The position numbers were made by a program, and so were the translations under genes. 64,000 nt of DNA from Pseudomonas sp. LB-090624 (GTDB lineage Bacteria; Pseudomonadota; Gammaproteobacteria; Pseudomonadales; Pseudomonadaceae), in the NCBI RefSeq assembly GCF_003205205.1, contig NZ_QJRL01000017.1:45582-109581 (forward strand). Reading direction: 5' to 3'. Below the pieces are notes generated by a model that saw only the letters and a program-made list of their open reading frames with translations, ran no database searches and was not told where the DNA came from. Below, piece by piece: positions 1 through 8,632 of the stretch (position 1 is its first letter; each line of letters starts with the position of its first letter).

Positions 1-21
1 CAAAATTTGTATAAGGTTATT

Positions 22-33
22 CCGCTTAAGCGG
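22..33. promoter_or_regulatory. 12-bp perfect palindrome upstream of the first gene
   Basis: The sequence CCGCTTAAGCGG is a perfect palindrome, and the motif TTGTATAA lies just before it. Both sit about 95 bases upstream of the first complete gene. This may be an operator or part of a promoter belonging to a gene outside the window. No regulator is assigned. Confidence 0.25.
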
Positions 34-126
34 TCAGGTTGGCCTATGTTTATCCGAGAGCGTCGGGTCAAAAAAGTGCCTTGATGTTAAAAATAGACCA
101 CCGCCGCATTCTGCGAGGACACAGCC

Positions 127-1032
127 ATGCATATATTGCTGACGGGCGGCACTGGGTTGATTGGCAAGCACCTTTGCCACTACTGGCTTGGCCAGGGCCA
201 TCGGCTGACAGTGTGGAGCCGGCGCCCTCAGGATGTGCCGAAAATTTGCGGCACTGGCGTACGGGGTATCGCCCGGTTGGAGCAGCTGGAGCCGGATGAT
301 CAGCTCGACGCGGTGGTCAACCTCGCGGGGGCGCCGATTGCCGACCGGCCTTGGACGGCTGCCCGGCGCAACCTGCTGTGGGCCAGCCGCATTACGCTCA
401 CCGAGCAGCTGCTGGCTTGGCTCGGCACCCGGGAGCAGCGCCCGGAAGTGTTGATTTCGGGGTCTGCGGTGGGCTGGTACGGTGATGGCGGTGAGCGCGA
501 GCTGACCGAGGCCTCAACCCCCGTGCGGGAAGATTTCGCCAGCCAGTTATGCATTGCCTGGGAAGAGACCGCCCAGCGTTCACAGGCCCAGGGTATTCGC
601 GTGGTGCTGGTGCGTACCGGGTTGGTGCTGGCCAGCGACGGCGGCTTTTTGTCGCGCCTGCGCGTACCGTTCAAACTGGGACTGGGCGGGCCTCTGGGCG
701 ACGGGCGGCAATGGATGCCCTGGGTCCATATAGACGACCAGGTCGCCCTGATTGATTTTCTGTTGCAGCACAAGGATGCCAGCGGTCCTTATAATGCCTG
801 CGCGCCCGAGCCGGTGCGCAACCGCGAGTTCGCCAAGCGCCTGGGCCGTACCTTGCACCGGCCGGCACTGCTGCCGGTGCCCGCATTTCTGCTGAAGGCA
901 GGCTTGGGCGAGCTGTCGATGCTGCTGCTCGGTGGCCAGCGAGCGCGCCCGGTGCGCTTGCTCGCGGCAGGCTTCACCTTCCGTTTCAACGATCTGCAAT
1001 CGGCCCTGGACAATTTGTCCAGCCGCCTCTGA
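127..1032 (+). CDS. TIGR01777 family NAD(P)-dependent epimerase (YfcH-like)
   Basis: This 301-residue protein belongs to the extended short-chain dehydrogenase superfamily. A Rossmann nucleotide-binding motif, GGTGLIGKHL, lies at residues 6-16, and the conserved block SGSAVGWYG follows in the middle. The C-terminal part matches the DUF1731 region that ends TIGR01777 proteins. The family is close to nucleoside-diphosphate-sugar epimerases, but its substrate is unknown. The ATG at 127 is preceded by a weak GAGG-like ribosome binding site. hemH starts 13 bases after the stop, so the two are probably co-transcribed. The family assignment is firm; the biochemical role is not known. Confidence 0.88.
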   Translation: MHILLTGGTGLIGKHLCHYWLGQGHRLTVWSRRPQDVPKICGTGVRGIARLEQLEPDDQLDAVVNLAGAPIADRPWTAARRNLLWASRITLTEQLLAWLGTREQRPEVLISGSAVGWYGDGGERELTEASTPVREDFASQLCIAWEETAQRSQAQGIRVVLVRTGLVLASDGGFLSRLRVPFKLGLGGPLGDGRQWMPWVHIDDQVALIDFLLQHKDASGPYNACAPEPVRNREFAKRLGRTLHRPALLPVPAFLLKAGLGELSMLLLGGQRARPVRLLAAGFTFRFNDLQSALDNLSSRL

Positions 1033-1045
1033 CATAGGACGCTGC

Positions 1046-2062
1046 ATGACCGATCATGCCCTGCTGCTGGTCAACCTGGGTTCCCCGGCCTCCACCTCGG
1101 TGGCCGATGTACGCCGCTACCTCAACCAGTTCCTCATGGACCCGTACGTGGTCGACCTGCCGTGGCCGGTGCGGCGCTTGCTGGTGTCGCTGATCCTAAT
1201 CAAGCGCCCAGAGCAATCGGCTCATGCCTACGCTTCGATCTGGTGGGAGGAGGGCTCGCCTCTGGTGGTGCTGACCCGTCGGCTGCAGGCCGCGATGGTC
1301 GAGCACTGGCCACATGGCCCAGTGGAAATTGCCATGCGCTACGGCCAGCCAGCGTTGCCTGATGTGTTGGAGCGGCTGGCCGCCCAAGGTGTGCGCAAGG
1401 TGACTTTGGCGCCGCTGTATCCACAGTTCGCCGACAGCACGGTGACCACGGTGGTCGAGCTGGCAAAACAGACAGTCAGCGAGCGCCAGTTGCCGTTGCA
1501 GATGCGTGTGCTGCAGCCGTTCTACGAGCACCCGGCGTACATCGAGGCGCTGGCTGCCAGTGCCCAGCCGTACCTTGAGACGGGTTACGACCACCTGCTG
1601 TTGAGCTTCCATGGTTTGCCGGAACGGCACCTGAAAAAGCTGTTTCCGAAAGGGGTCAAGCACGACCTGCGTGCCGCCGATTGCTGCTACGAAGCGACCG
1701 CCGAAGTACGTTCGGTTTGCTATCGCGGGCAATGCCTGGCTACGGCCAAAGCCTTTGCGCAGAGAATGGGCATACCTGATGGCAAGTGGTCAGTATCGTT
1801 CCAGTCGCGGCTGGGCCGGGACAAGTGGATCGAACCCTACACCGAGACGCGGTTGGATGAGCTGGCCAAGGCAGGTGTGAAGAAGCTGCTGGTGATGTGC
1901 CCGGCGTTTGTGGCGGATTGCATCGAAACGCTGGAAGAGATAGGCATGCGTGGCAGCGAGCAGTTTGTCGAGGCGGGTGGCCGGGAGTTGGTGCTTGTGC
2001 CGTGCCTGAATGATCACCCGGAGTGGGTGAGGGTGTTGGCTGATATGTGTGAAAATGCCTGA
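1046..2062 (+). CDS. hemH: ferrochelatase
   Basis: Ferrochelatase inserts ferrous iron into protoporphyrin IX, the last step of protoheme synthesis. The 338-residue length is normal for the bacterial enzyme. The N-terminus carries the family signature LLVNLGSP. The metal-binding histidine is in the SFHGLP motif (H189), and the partner acidic residue lies in CIETLEE near residue 294. The frame is open further upstream to 932, but the ATG at 1046 starts exactly at the family N-terminus and follows the preceding gene by 13 bases, so I chose it. A strong hairpin follows the stop and separates it from the convergent uracil permease gene. Confidence 0.95.
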   Translation: MTDHALLLVNLGSPASTSVADVRRYLNQFLMDPYVVDLPWPVRRLLVSLILIKRPEQSAHAYASIWWEEGSPLVVLTRRLQAAMVEHWPHGPVEIAMRYGQPALPDVLERLAAQGVRKVTLAPLYPQFADSTVTTVVELAKQTVSERQLPLQMRVLQPFYEHPAYIEALAASAQPYLETGYDHLLLSFHGLPERHLKKLFPKGVKHDLRAADCCYEATAEVRSVCYRGQCLATAKAFAQRMGIPDGKWSVSFQSRLGRDKWIEPYTETRLDELAKAGVKKLLVMCPAFVADCIETLEEIGMRGSEQFVEAGGRELVLVPCLNDHPEWVRVLADMCENA

Positions 2063-2065
2063 ATC

Positions 2066-2090
2066 GAAGGGGCCGCCTTGCGGCCCCTTC
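2066..2090. terminator. hairpin between convergent hemH and uraA
   Basis: A perfect 10-bp stem (AAGGGGCCGC / GCGGCCCCTT) with a 3-base loop lies between two convergent genes. There is no long U-tract, so termination efficiency is uncertain. Its position fits a bidirectional terminator. Confidence 0.7.
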
Positions 2091-2097
2091 CGACCGT

Positions 2098-3363
2098 TTA
2101 TACATCCAGCTTCTTGTGCTTCCAGCCATCATTGCCCGGCAGAATCAGGTTCAGGGCAATAGCCACAATGGCGCACAGGGCGATGCCCTTCAGGCCCCAG
2201 TCATCCGGGCCGTCCCCGCTGCCGATCAGCACGCCGCCGATACCGAACACCAGTGTCACCGAGACGATCACCAGGTTGCGTGCTTCGGCCAGGTCGATCT
2301 TGTGGCGGATCATGGTGTTCATGCCCACCGCTGCGATCGAGCCGAACAGCAGGCACAGAATGCCGCCCATCACCGGCACCGGGATGCTCTGCAGCAGCGC
2401 GCCGAACTTGCCGATGAACGCCAGGGTAATGGCGAAGACCGCCGCCCAGGTCATGATCTTCGGGTTGTAGTTCTTGGTCAGCATCACCGCGCCGGTCACT
2501 TCGGCATAGGTAGTGTTGGGCGGGCCGCCGAACAGGCCGGCTGCAGTGGTCGCCAGGCCGTCCCCCAGCAACGTCCGGTGCAGGCCAGGCTTCTTCAGGT
2601 AGTCACGACCGGTCACGCTGCCCACTGCAATCACCCCGCCGATATGCTCGATCGCCGGCGCCAGCGCAACCGGAACGATGAACAGAATGGCCTGCCAGTT
2701 GAACGCAGGGGCGGTGAAATTGGGGATTTCCAGCCACGGTGCGGCAGCGATCCTGGCGGTGTCGACCACGCCAAAGGCGAACGACAGGGCAAAGCCCACC
2801 AGCACGCCGGAGATGATGGGTACCAGGCGGAAAATGCCCTTGCCGAATACGGCAACGATCAAGGTTGTCAGCAGCGCTGGCATCGAGATCAGCATGGCCG
2901 TCTTGTACGGCATCAGCGCTGCACCATCCCCACCTTTGCCCATTGCCATGTTGGCGGCGATAGGCGCCATGGCCAGGCCGATGGAGATGATTACCGGGCC
3001 GATCACCACGGGCGGCAGCATGCGGTCGATGAAACCGGTGCCTTTGATTTTTACCATCAGGCCCATGAAGGTGTACACGAAGCCTGCAGCCATCACGCCG
3101 CCCATGGTCTCGGCCAGGCCGAACTGGCCCTTGGCGAGGATGATAGGGGTGATGAAGGCAAAGCTCGACGCCAGGAACACCGGTACCTGACGGCCGGTGA
3201 CCAGCTGGAACAGCAAGGTGCCGATGCCGGCAGTGAACAGCGCGACGTTCGGGTCCAGGCCGGTGATCAGGGGCATCAGCACCAGCGCGCCGAATGCCAC
3301 GAAAAGCATCTGCGCGCCCGAAACGACCTGGCGCCAGAGCGGGTCGTTGAAGCCGTCCTGCAT
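2098..3363 (-). CDS. uraA: uracil permease (NCS2 family)
   Basis: This is a 421-residue polytopic inner-membrane protein of the nucleobase:cation symporter-2 family, expected to import uracil by proton symport. Many hydrophobic segments are visible. The NCS2-type stretch FGGPPNTTYAEVTG lies in the C-terminal half and contributes to the substrate site in this family. The gene begins 2 bases after the stop of upp on the same strand, so transporter and salvage enzyme form an operon. That pairing supports uracil rather than xanthine or urate as substrate. Confidence 0.93.
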   Translation of the reverse strand: MQDGFNDPLWRQVVSGAQMLFVAFGALVLMPLITGLDPNVALFTAGIGTLLFQLVTGRQVPVFLASSFAFITPIILAKGQFGLAETMGGVMAAGFVYTFMGLMVKIKGTGFIDRMLPPVVIGPVIISIGLAMAPIAANMAMGKGGDGAALMPYKTAMLISMPALLTTLIVAVFGKGIFRLVPIISGVLVGFALSFAFGVVDTARIAAAPWLEIPNFTAPAFNWQAILFIVPVALAPAIEHIGGVIAVGSVTGRDYLKKPGLHRTLLGDGLATTAAGLFGGPPNTTYAEVTGAVMLTKNYNPKIMTWAAVFAITLAFIGKFGALLQSIPVPVMGGILCLLFGSIAAVGMNTMIRHKIDLAEARNLVIVSVTLVFGIGGVLIGSGDGPDDWGLKGIALCAIVAIALNLILPGNDGWKHKKLDV

Positions 3364-3365
3364 GG

Positions 3366-4004
3366 TCAGGCGTCCTTTTGCTTGGTGCCGAAGATCTTGT
3401 CACCGGCATCGCCCAGGCCTGGCACGATGTAGCCGTGCTCGTTCAGGCGCTGGTCGATCGAGGCGGTGTAGATTTTCACGTCCGGGTGGGCTTTTTCCAC
3501 CACCTCGATGCCTTCTGGCGCGGCGACCAGCACCATGGCGCGAATCTCTTTGCAGCCAGCCTTTTTCAGCAGGTCGATGGTGGCGACCATCGAACCGCCA
3601 GTGGCCAGCATTGGGTCGATGATCAGGGCCAGGCGCTGGTTGATGTCTGGCGCGAGCTTTTCCAGGTAGGTGTGGGCTTCCAGGGTTTCTTCGTTGCGGG
3701 CAACGCCGACGGCGCTGACCTTGGCACCCGGGATCAGGCTGAGCACGCCATCGAGCATGCCGATGCCGGCGCGCAGGATCGGTACTACAGTGATCTTCTT
3801 GCCGGCGATTTTTTCCACCGAGACCTTGCCACACCAGCCGTCGATCTCGTAGGTTTCGAGTGGCAGGTCCTGGGTGGCCTCATAGGTCAGAAGGGCGCCG
3901 ACTTCCTGGGCGAGTTCGCGAAAATTCTTGGTGCTGATATCGGCACGGCGCATCAGGCCGAGCTTGTGGCGGATCAGCGGATGGCGGATCTCACGAGTGG
4001 GCAT
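3366..4004 (-). CDS. upp: uracil phosphoribosyltransferase
   Basis: The enzyme converts uracil and PRPP to UMP. The 212-residue protein has the family's conserved block VVPILRAGIGM and the PRPP-binding motif IDPMLATGGS, followed by the uracil-binding C-terminal region containing GYIVPGLGDAGD. The frame extends to 4028, but the ATG at 4004 gives the standard start MPTREIRHP and has a GGAGCC ribosome binding site. It is the first gene of an operon with uraA. About 160 bases separate it from the divergent hpt gene, so that gap should contain both promoters. Confidence 0.96.
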   Translation of the reverse strand: MPTREIRHPLIRHKLGLMRRADISTKNFRELAQEVGALLTYEATQDLPLETYEIDGWCGKVSVEKIAGKKITVVPILRAGIGMLDGVLSLIPGAKVSAVGVARNEETLEAHTYLEKLAPDINQRLALIIDPMLATGGSMVATIDLLKKAGCKEIRAMVLVAAPEGIEVVEKAHPDVKIYTASIDQRLNEHGYIVPGLGDAGDKIFGTKQKDA

Positions 4005-4164
4005 AGGGGGGCTCCGAAAGGCGGGCAAAAAAACCGCGCTAGATTAATCTATTCAGCCTGTGCTGTCGTCTGGTCATTCTGGACGTTAGTCCATAAATGC
4101 TTGATCTGTGACGAGCGGATGCGTACCTTTGCCCGCTTTTCCAAATTGCACCCCGGAGAGCGCC

Positions 4165-4722
4165 ATGTCCGCCGATCTCGAGCATATCCGTCAAGTCATG
4201 CGTGAAGCTGACTGCCTGTACACCGAAGCCGAAGTCGAAGCGGCCATCGCCAAGGTTGGCGAGCAGATCTGCAAAGACCTGCACGACAAGAACCCGGTGG
4301 TGTTCTGCGTAATGAACGGTGGCCTGATCTTTTCCGGCAAACTGCTGACCCACCTGCAGTTCCCGCTGGAAGCCTCGTACCTGCACGCCACCCGCTACCG
4401 CAACCAGACCAGCGGCGGCGAGTTGTTCTGGAAGGCCAAGCCGGAAGTGTCGTTCATCGACCGTGACGTGCTGATCGTCGACGACATCCTCGACGAAGGC
4501 CACACCCTCAGCGCCATCATCGAATTCTGCAAGCATGCCGGCGCGCGCTCGGTGCACACTGCGGTGCTGATCGACAAGGACCACGACCGCAAGGCCAGCC
4601 CGGACCTCAAGGCCAACTACGTGGGCCTGCCCTGCGTCGACCGCTACATCTTCGGTTACGGCATGGACTACAAAGGCTACTGGCGCAACGCCAACGGCAT
4701 CTTCGCCGTGAAGGGGCTGTGA
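4165..4722 (+). CDS. hpt: hypoxanthine-guanine phosphoribosyltransferase
   Basis: This 185-residue type I phosphoribosyltransferase salvages hypoxanthine and guanine to IMP and GMP. The PRPP motif VLIVDDILDEGHTL is intact, and the N-terminal FCVMNGGLIF block is typical. The frame is open from 4108, but the ATG at 4165 has a CGGAGAG ribosome binding site and gives the normal length. The gene is divergent from upp-uraA, so purine and pyrimidine salvage are neighbours. A cupin gene starts immediately after its stop codon. Confidence 0.94.
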   Translation: MSADLEHIRQVMREADCLYTEAEVEAAIAKVGEQICKDLHDKNPVVFCVMNGGLIFSGKLLTHLQFPLEASYLHATRYRNQTSGGELFWKAKPEVSFIDRDVLIVDDILDEGHTLSAIIEFCKHAGARSVHTAVLIDKDHDRKASPDLKANYVGLPCVDRYIFGYGMDYKGYWRNANGIFAVKGL

Positions 4723-4724
4723 TC

Positions 4725-5198
4725 ATGCGCCAGCCTGCGTTCATCGACCAATCGCTGTTCGCCGGGCTGGCCGAAAAGGCTGCTGCCAACCCGCGCGGGC
4801 GGCAGCATCACACCTTCCACGAAATGGAAGATCCGTGCCATCGCATGGCGGTCGGGCTGCAGCCGACGACCTACATCCCACCGCACCGCCACCTGAGCGC
4901 CGACAAGGCAGAGACCTTGCTGGTGCTCAAGGGGCGCTTCGGCCTGCTGATTTTCGATGAGCAGGGCGGGGTCACTGCCAAGCGGGTGCTGCAGGCTGGG
5001 GGCGACTGCCTGGGTGTCGACCTGGCGCCGGGTACCTACCATGGCTTGGTGGTGCTGGAGCCCGACAGCATCCTGTTCGAGTGCAAGGCTGGGCCGTACC
5101 GGCCGGTAGGCGAGGGCGAGCACGCGCACTGGGCGCCGCGCGAGGGTGAGGCGGGTGTAGCCGACTACCAGGCCTGGTTGCGCGCGCAGTTCGATTGA
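4725..5198 (+). CDS. WbuC-type cupin-fold protein
   Basis: This 157-residue protein resembles the WbuC cupin family of small metal-binding beta-barrel proteins of unknown function. The region PTTYIPPHRHLSADKAETLLVL contains the paired histidines and glutamate expected of a cupin metal site, and DLAPGTYHGLVVL holds the second histidine motif. The ATG at 4725 lies 2 bases after the hpt stop, so translation is probably coupled. A GTG at 4719 overlapping hpt is an alternative start. WbuC homologues often lie in polysaccharide loci, but here the gene rides with purine salvage, so its role is open. Confidence 0.8.
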   Translation: MRQPAFIDQSLFAGLAEKAAANPRGRQHHTFHEMEDPCHRMAVGLQPTTYIPPHRHLSADKAETLLVLKGRFGLLIFDEQGGVTAKRVLQAGGDCLGVDLAPGTYHGLVVLEPDSILFECKAGPYRPVGEGEHAHWAPREGEAGVADYQAWLRAQFD

Positions 5199-5258
5199 TG
5201 GCGCCGGTACAGCCCAGACACAGCGTGCTAGAGTGCTCCTTCATACAAGGAGCCTCAC

Positions 5259-5729
5259 ATGCGTGCGATTCTTCCCCTCCTGTTGGCGTTCAGCCTGCCA
5301 CTCGCCGCCGCACCCCTGCACAGCCAGTTCCTGCCACCTGACGACCTGTCCCTGCGCCAGGAAGCGCCGACCAGCCAGCAACTGCTGCAAGTGACCGATT
5401 ACTCGGTGGTAGTCGGGGCCCAGCGCCAGTCCGACCAGCAACCGATCCCGATCACTTCGTCGCTGCAGGTGCGCCTGAAAGGCAAGCCGTTGAGCAAGGG
5501 GGCCACCATCGCCCAGGTGCTGCTGACCTTCGACGGTGAAGCCGCCAAGAGCCTGAAGAAGCCGGTGTATGACGAAAAAAACCGCACCTTGAGCCTGAAT
5601 TACCCAGTTAGCGACTACCGGGTGATCATGGACCTGTTGCGCAACGAAACGCTGTACGTGCAGTTTCTTACGTATGGCAACGGCCATATATGGGCCGACT
5701 TGCACACCGGCACCGTACGTACGCGTTGA
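5259..5729 (+). CDS. conserved hypothetical secreted protein
   Basis: This 156-residue protein has a clear signal peptide: MRA followed by a hydrophobic core, with likely cleavage near LAAA (residues 16-19). The mature part is predicted to be mostly beta strands and has no catalytic motif I recognise. An AAGGAG ribosome binding site precedes the ATG. It is a stand-alone gene between the hpt-cupin pair and a small PA4642-like gene. I recognise it only as a protein conserved in Pseudomonas, probably periplasmic. Confidence 0.75.
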   Translation: MRAILPLLLAFSLPLAAAPLHSQFLPPDDLSLRQEAPTSQQLLQVTDYSVVVGAQRQSDQQPIPITSSLQVRLKGKPLSKGATIAQVLLTFDGEAAKSLKKPVYDEKNRTLSLNYPVSDYRVIMDLLRNETLYVQFLTYGNGHIWADLHTGTVRTR

Positions 5730-5797
5730 GGCGCGTAGCCTGCGAGGGGTAAACTGCCGGCCTTCGAAATTCCGTGATGGTCCAGTTGGAGTCGGCA

Positions 5798-6088
5798 ATG
5801 CGTAAAGACAAGAAACAGGTAATCGGTGACGAAATCAGCGACGACTACATCAAGTCGTTCCTTCAGTTCGAGCCGGCCGATGGCGTGACCTCGCCGTCGC
5901 TGCACAAGCTGGTCAAGGCTTACCGTGGCCTGCGCGTCGATGACTTCGAGCGCTTTGTCGGCTTTTTCGTCGAAGCTGGCCTGGACCTGGATGGCAAGGA
6001 CGAGCACGGCAAGACCTTCGTCGAGCAGATTGCCGACCAGCGCAATGCGCCTGAGTACATCGAGATCATCGATAACGCCCGCGGCTGA
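5798..6088 (+). CDS. PA4642-like small conserved protein
   Basis: This 96-residue acidic protein begins MRKDKKQVIGDE. It has no membrane segment or signal peptide and looks all-helical. It matches my recollection of the PA4642 family found beside mqo in pseudomonads. The frame allows upstream starts at 5774 (GTG) and 5777, but only the ATG at 5798 has a well-placed GGAG ribosome binding site. It ends just before a strong bidirectional terminator shared with mqo. Function is unknown. Confidence 0.78.
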   Translation: MRKDKKQVIGDEISDDYIKSFLQFEPADGVTSPSLHKLVKAYRGLRVDDFERFVGFFVEAGLDLDGKDEHGKTFVEQIADQRNAPEYIEIIDNARG

Positions 6089-6103
6089 TAGATCGCCAGA
6101 CAC

Positions 6104-6131
6104 AAAAAAACGCCCCGAGGGGCGTTTTTTC
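6104..6131. terminator. bidirectional Rho-independent terminator
   Basis: The stem CGCCCC / GGGGCG is flanked by an A-run on the left and a T-run on the right, so it can terminate transcription from both sides. It lies between the convergent PA4642-like gene and mqo. Confidence 0.9.
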
Positions 6132-6144
6132 GTTAGCGGGCGGT

Positions 6145-7653
6145 TCAGGCGTAATGCTTGGCCGCCGGGCTGCTTTCTGCCAGGTCCAGCGCCACGTCGT
6201 TTTCGGCACTGATCTTGTGGTACAGGGCAGCATCGGTCGCCAGGGTCTTCTCGCGTGCGGGGAAGATTTCCTTGAGCTTGGCAGCCCAGGCACCCTTGGC
6301 CTGCTCGGGGAAGCAGCGCTCGATCAGTTCCAGCATGATCGATACGGTTACCGAAGCGCCCGGCGATGCGCCGAGCAGGGCCGCCAGGCTGCCGTCCTGT
6401 GCCGAGACCAGCTCGGTACCGAACTGCAGCACGCCGCCTTTCTTCGGGTCTTTCTTGATGATCTGGACGCGCTGACCCGCCACTTCCAGGCGCCAGTCTT
6501 CAGCCTTGGCCTGTGGATAGAAGCGACGCAGGGCTTCCAGGCGCTGCTCCATCGACTGCATCACTTCGCTGACCAGGTACTTGGTCAGGTCCATGTTGTC
6601 GCGGGCCACGGCCAGCATTGGGCCAATGTTGCCCATGCGTACCGACAGCGGCAGGTCCATCAGCGAACCGTGCTTGAGGAACTTGGTAGTGAAACCGGCA
6701 TACGGGCCGAACAGCAGCGAAGTCTTGCCGTCCACGACGCGGGTGTCCAGGTGCGGTACCGACATCGGCGGGGCGCCGACCGCGGCCTGGCTGTAGACCT
6801 TGGCCTGGTGCTGCTTGACGATTTCCGGGTTGTCGCAACGCAGCCATTGGCCGCTGACCGGGAAGCCGCCGAAGCCCTTGCTTTCCGGGATGCCGGACAA
6901 CTGCAGCAACGGCAGGGCCGCGCCACCGGCGCCGAGGAACACAAAGCGGGCATCCACTTCGCGGCTGCCACCGCTGTTGACGTCCTTGATGCTCACGGTC
7001 CAGCCGCTGCCATTACGGCGCAGGCCAACGACTTTCTTGCTGTACTTGACCTGCGCGTCCGGCGAGTCGCCCAGCAGCTTGAGCAGCTTGTTGGTCAGGG
7101 CGCCGAAGTTGACATCGGTACCTTTGGCCACGCGGGTTGCGGCGATATGCTGGTCGGCCGGGCGGCCAGGCATCATCAGCGGCATCCAGTCGTTCATCAC
7201 GGCCTTGTCTTCGGTGTATTCCATGTCGGCGAAGGCGTGGTGCTGCTTGAGCAGCTCGAAGCGCTTCTTGAGGAAGGAAACACCCTTGTCGCCCTCGACG
7301 TAGCTCAGGTGCGGGACAGGGTTGATGAACGCACGCGCCGAGCCGAAGTTGCCCTTCTTGCTCAGGTAGGCCCAGAACTGGCGCGAAACCTCGAACTGGG
7401 TGTTGATGTGCACGGCCTTCTTGATGTCGATGCTGCCATCGGCGGCCTGCGGCGTGTAGTTCAGCTCGCACAGGCCGGCGTGGCCGGTACCAGCGTTGTT
7501 CCAGGGGTTGGAGCTTTCCGCGGCTCCGGAGTCCATTGCCTCGACGACCTCAAGCTTCAGGTTCGGGTCAAGCTCCTTGAGCAGTACGGCCAGGGTGGCA
7601 CTCATGATGCCCGCGCCTACCAGTACCACATCAACCGATTCGTTCTGCGCCAT
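6145..7653 (-). CDS. mqo: malate:quinone oxidoreductase
   Basis: This FAD-dependent peripheral membrane enzyme oxidises malate to oxaloacetate and passes electrons to quinone, replacing or supplementing NAD-dependent malate dehydrogenase in the TCA cycle. The 502-residue length is normal. The N-terminal dinucleotide motif is VVLVGAGIMSATLA. The family blocks SSNPWNNAGTGHAGLCELNYTP and FGPYAGF are present. A GGAGACG ribosome binding site precedes the ATG. The upstream intergenic region is unusually long (about 600 bases) and contains a good -10 box far upstream, so a long leader is possible. Pseudomonads often carry more than one mqo gene. Confidence 0.95.
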   Translation of the reverse strand: MAQNESVDVVLVGAGIMSATLAVLLKELDPNLKLEVVEAMDSGAAESSNPWNNAGTGHAGLCELNYTPQAADGSIDIKKAVHINTQFEVSRQFWAYLSKKGNFGSARAFINPVPHLSYVEGDKGVSFLKKRFELLKQHHAFADMEYTEDKAVMNDWMPLMMPGRPADQHIAATRVAKGTDVNFGALTNKLLKLLGDSPDAQVKYSKKVVGLRRNGSGWTVSIKDVNSGGSREVDARFVFLGAGGAALPLLQLSGIPESKGFGGFPVSGQWLRCDNPEIVKQHQAKVYSQAAVGAPPMSVPHLDTRVVDGKTSLLFGPYAGFTTKFLKHGSLMDLPLSVRMGNIGPMLAVARDNMDLTKYLVSEVMQSMEQRLEALRRFYPQAKAEDWRLEVAGQRVQIIKKDPKKGGVLQFGTELVSAQDGSLAALLGASPGASVTVSIMLELIERCFPEQAKGAWAAKLKEIFPAREKTLATDAALYHKISAENDVALDLAESSPAAKHYA

Positions 7654-8253
7654 TTAACGCGTCTCCACAATCTACAGCTACCTAATTGACAGCATAGGAC
7701 CTGGGTTCGCCAGGGTCGCCATGTCCGACTTTTCGCAGTTCTTTCAACTTCCGCGGACACCGCCAATCAGTCTTCGGGTTCAGGTATTGAACGCCGTTTG
7801 CCACAGGTGCGGCAATTCGACTTATGGTCAAGGTGTCGTGCGTGCGTTATGGAACGGTTCAGACACTCATGCGCGATGAGCGTATTTGCCGCCTGTTCAG
7901 GGCTGTTCGGGAAACATCTGCCGCTTTTGCACATGCCAGACTGTTCATTTGCTCGCCACACTCTTGTGAAGTTGTGAAAACCGTTTTTTCACGCTCTTTT
8001 GGAGACGTGAACCTCAAAAGGGGACTGCGCGATGGCAACCCGCAGGTTCATGCAGTGTGAAGGGCCGGAAAAGCAGGCACGACAGCCGATGCAAGACCTG
8101 AGTGGAAGGCTCTCTGTGGGCTAAGCGGTGAAGTTGCCGGGGTCAATCGGCGAATGCGGGGCCCGATCAGGAGACGTCCTTATAATCGGGGGGAGATTAT
8201 AGCGATGTCGCGGGCAGAAATGTCGCCATTCGTGGTTTTTATTGCAGCGTTTG
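7654..8253 (-). other. 600-base gene-free region upstream of mqo; candidate long leader
   Basis: I see no convincing gene here. On the minus strand a TATAAT box lies at 8201-8196, and it could start a transcript of roughly 530 bases ending at mqo. An inverted repeat GTGAAAA-N5-TTTTCAC lies at 7974-7992 and could be an operator or RNA hairpin. The short frames in this stretch look like chance. The leader interpretation is an inference. Confidence 0.4.
8181..8201 (-). promoter_or_regulatory. TATAATC / GATTATA inverted repeat; candidate -10 box
   Basis: The perfect 7-bp inverted repeat TATAATC-N7-GATTATA provides a consensus-like sigma-70 -10 hexamer on both strands. On the minus strand it reads toward mqo. 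The matching -35 is weak. Confidence 0.4.
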
Positions 8254-8487
8254 TCAGGCCGCGAGGATGCGCTGGTGCCAGCGGCGGCTTGCGCGGGCGC
8301 AAACCCGGGCGCTGGCGGGCAGTTCGCGGCCCAGCCAGGCCAGCTGAATTTCGCCGATCTGCACCCAGCCGCTGCCGCTGGGGGCCTGGGTGCATTGCTT
8401 GAAGGCCAGGCATCTGCCTTGTCCATCGAGGCGGGCGTAAACGTTGTGGCGCGGGCGTTGGAAGAGCAGGGTCCAGAGCGAGGCCAT
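8254..8487 (-). CDS. small conserved hypothetical protein (77 aa)
   Basis: This 77-residue basic protein starts MASLWTLLF and has an AAGGACC ribosome binding site at good spacing. It contains many aromatic and arginine residues and no known motif. Codon use follows the high-GC third-position pattern of neighbouring genes, and no other frame competes across this stretch. It is divergent from the YajG-like lipoprotein gene. I recognise it only as a likely Pseudomonas-conserved protein of unknown function. Confidence 0.65.
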   Translation of the reverse strand: MASLWTLLFQRPRHNVYARLDGQGRCLAFKQCTQAPSGSGWVQIGEIQLAWLGRELPASARVCARASRRWHQRILAA

Positions 8488-8632
8488 GGCGACGGGTCCT
8501 TTGCGTTAGGGCTTGGTGCAAGGATACGGGCGCGGCCATGAAACGATTGTGACAAGCGGTTCGGACCGATGACTGGTCGATATCAGGCTAGGTATACTGT
8601 GCCCCTTAGCCGCATTTTCTGGAGAAACGCGC

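Noticed and set aside
2116..3432. A 438-codon open frame opposite uraA and upp
   Set aside because: It is the complement of real genes with high GC third positions. Its composition (very rich in His, Gln, Arg and Asp) is typical of a shadow frame.
7767..8060. Short open frames on both strands upstream of mqo
   Set aside because: They lack ribosome binding sites and coding-like codon pattern, and no family is recognised.
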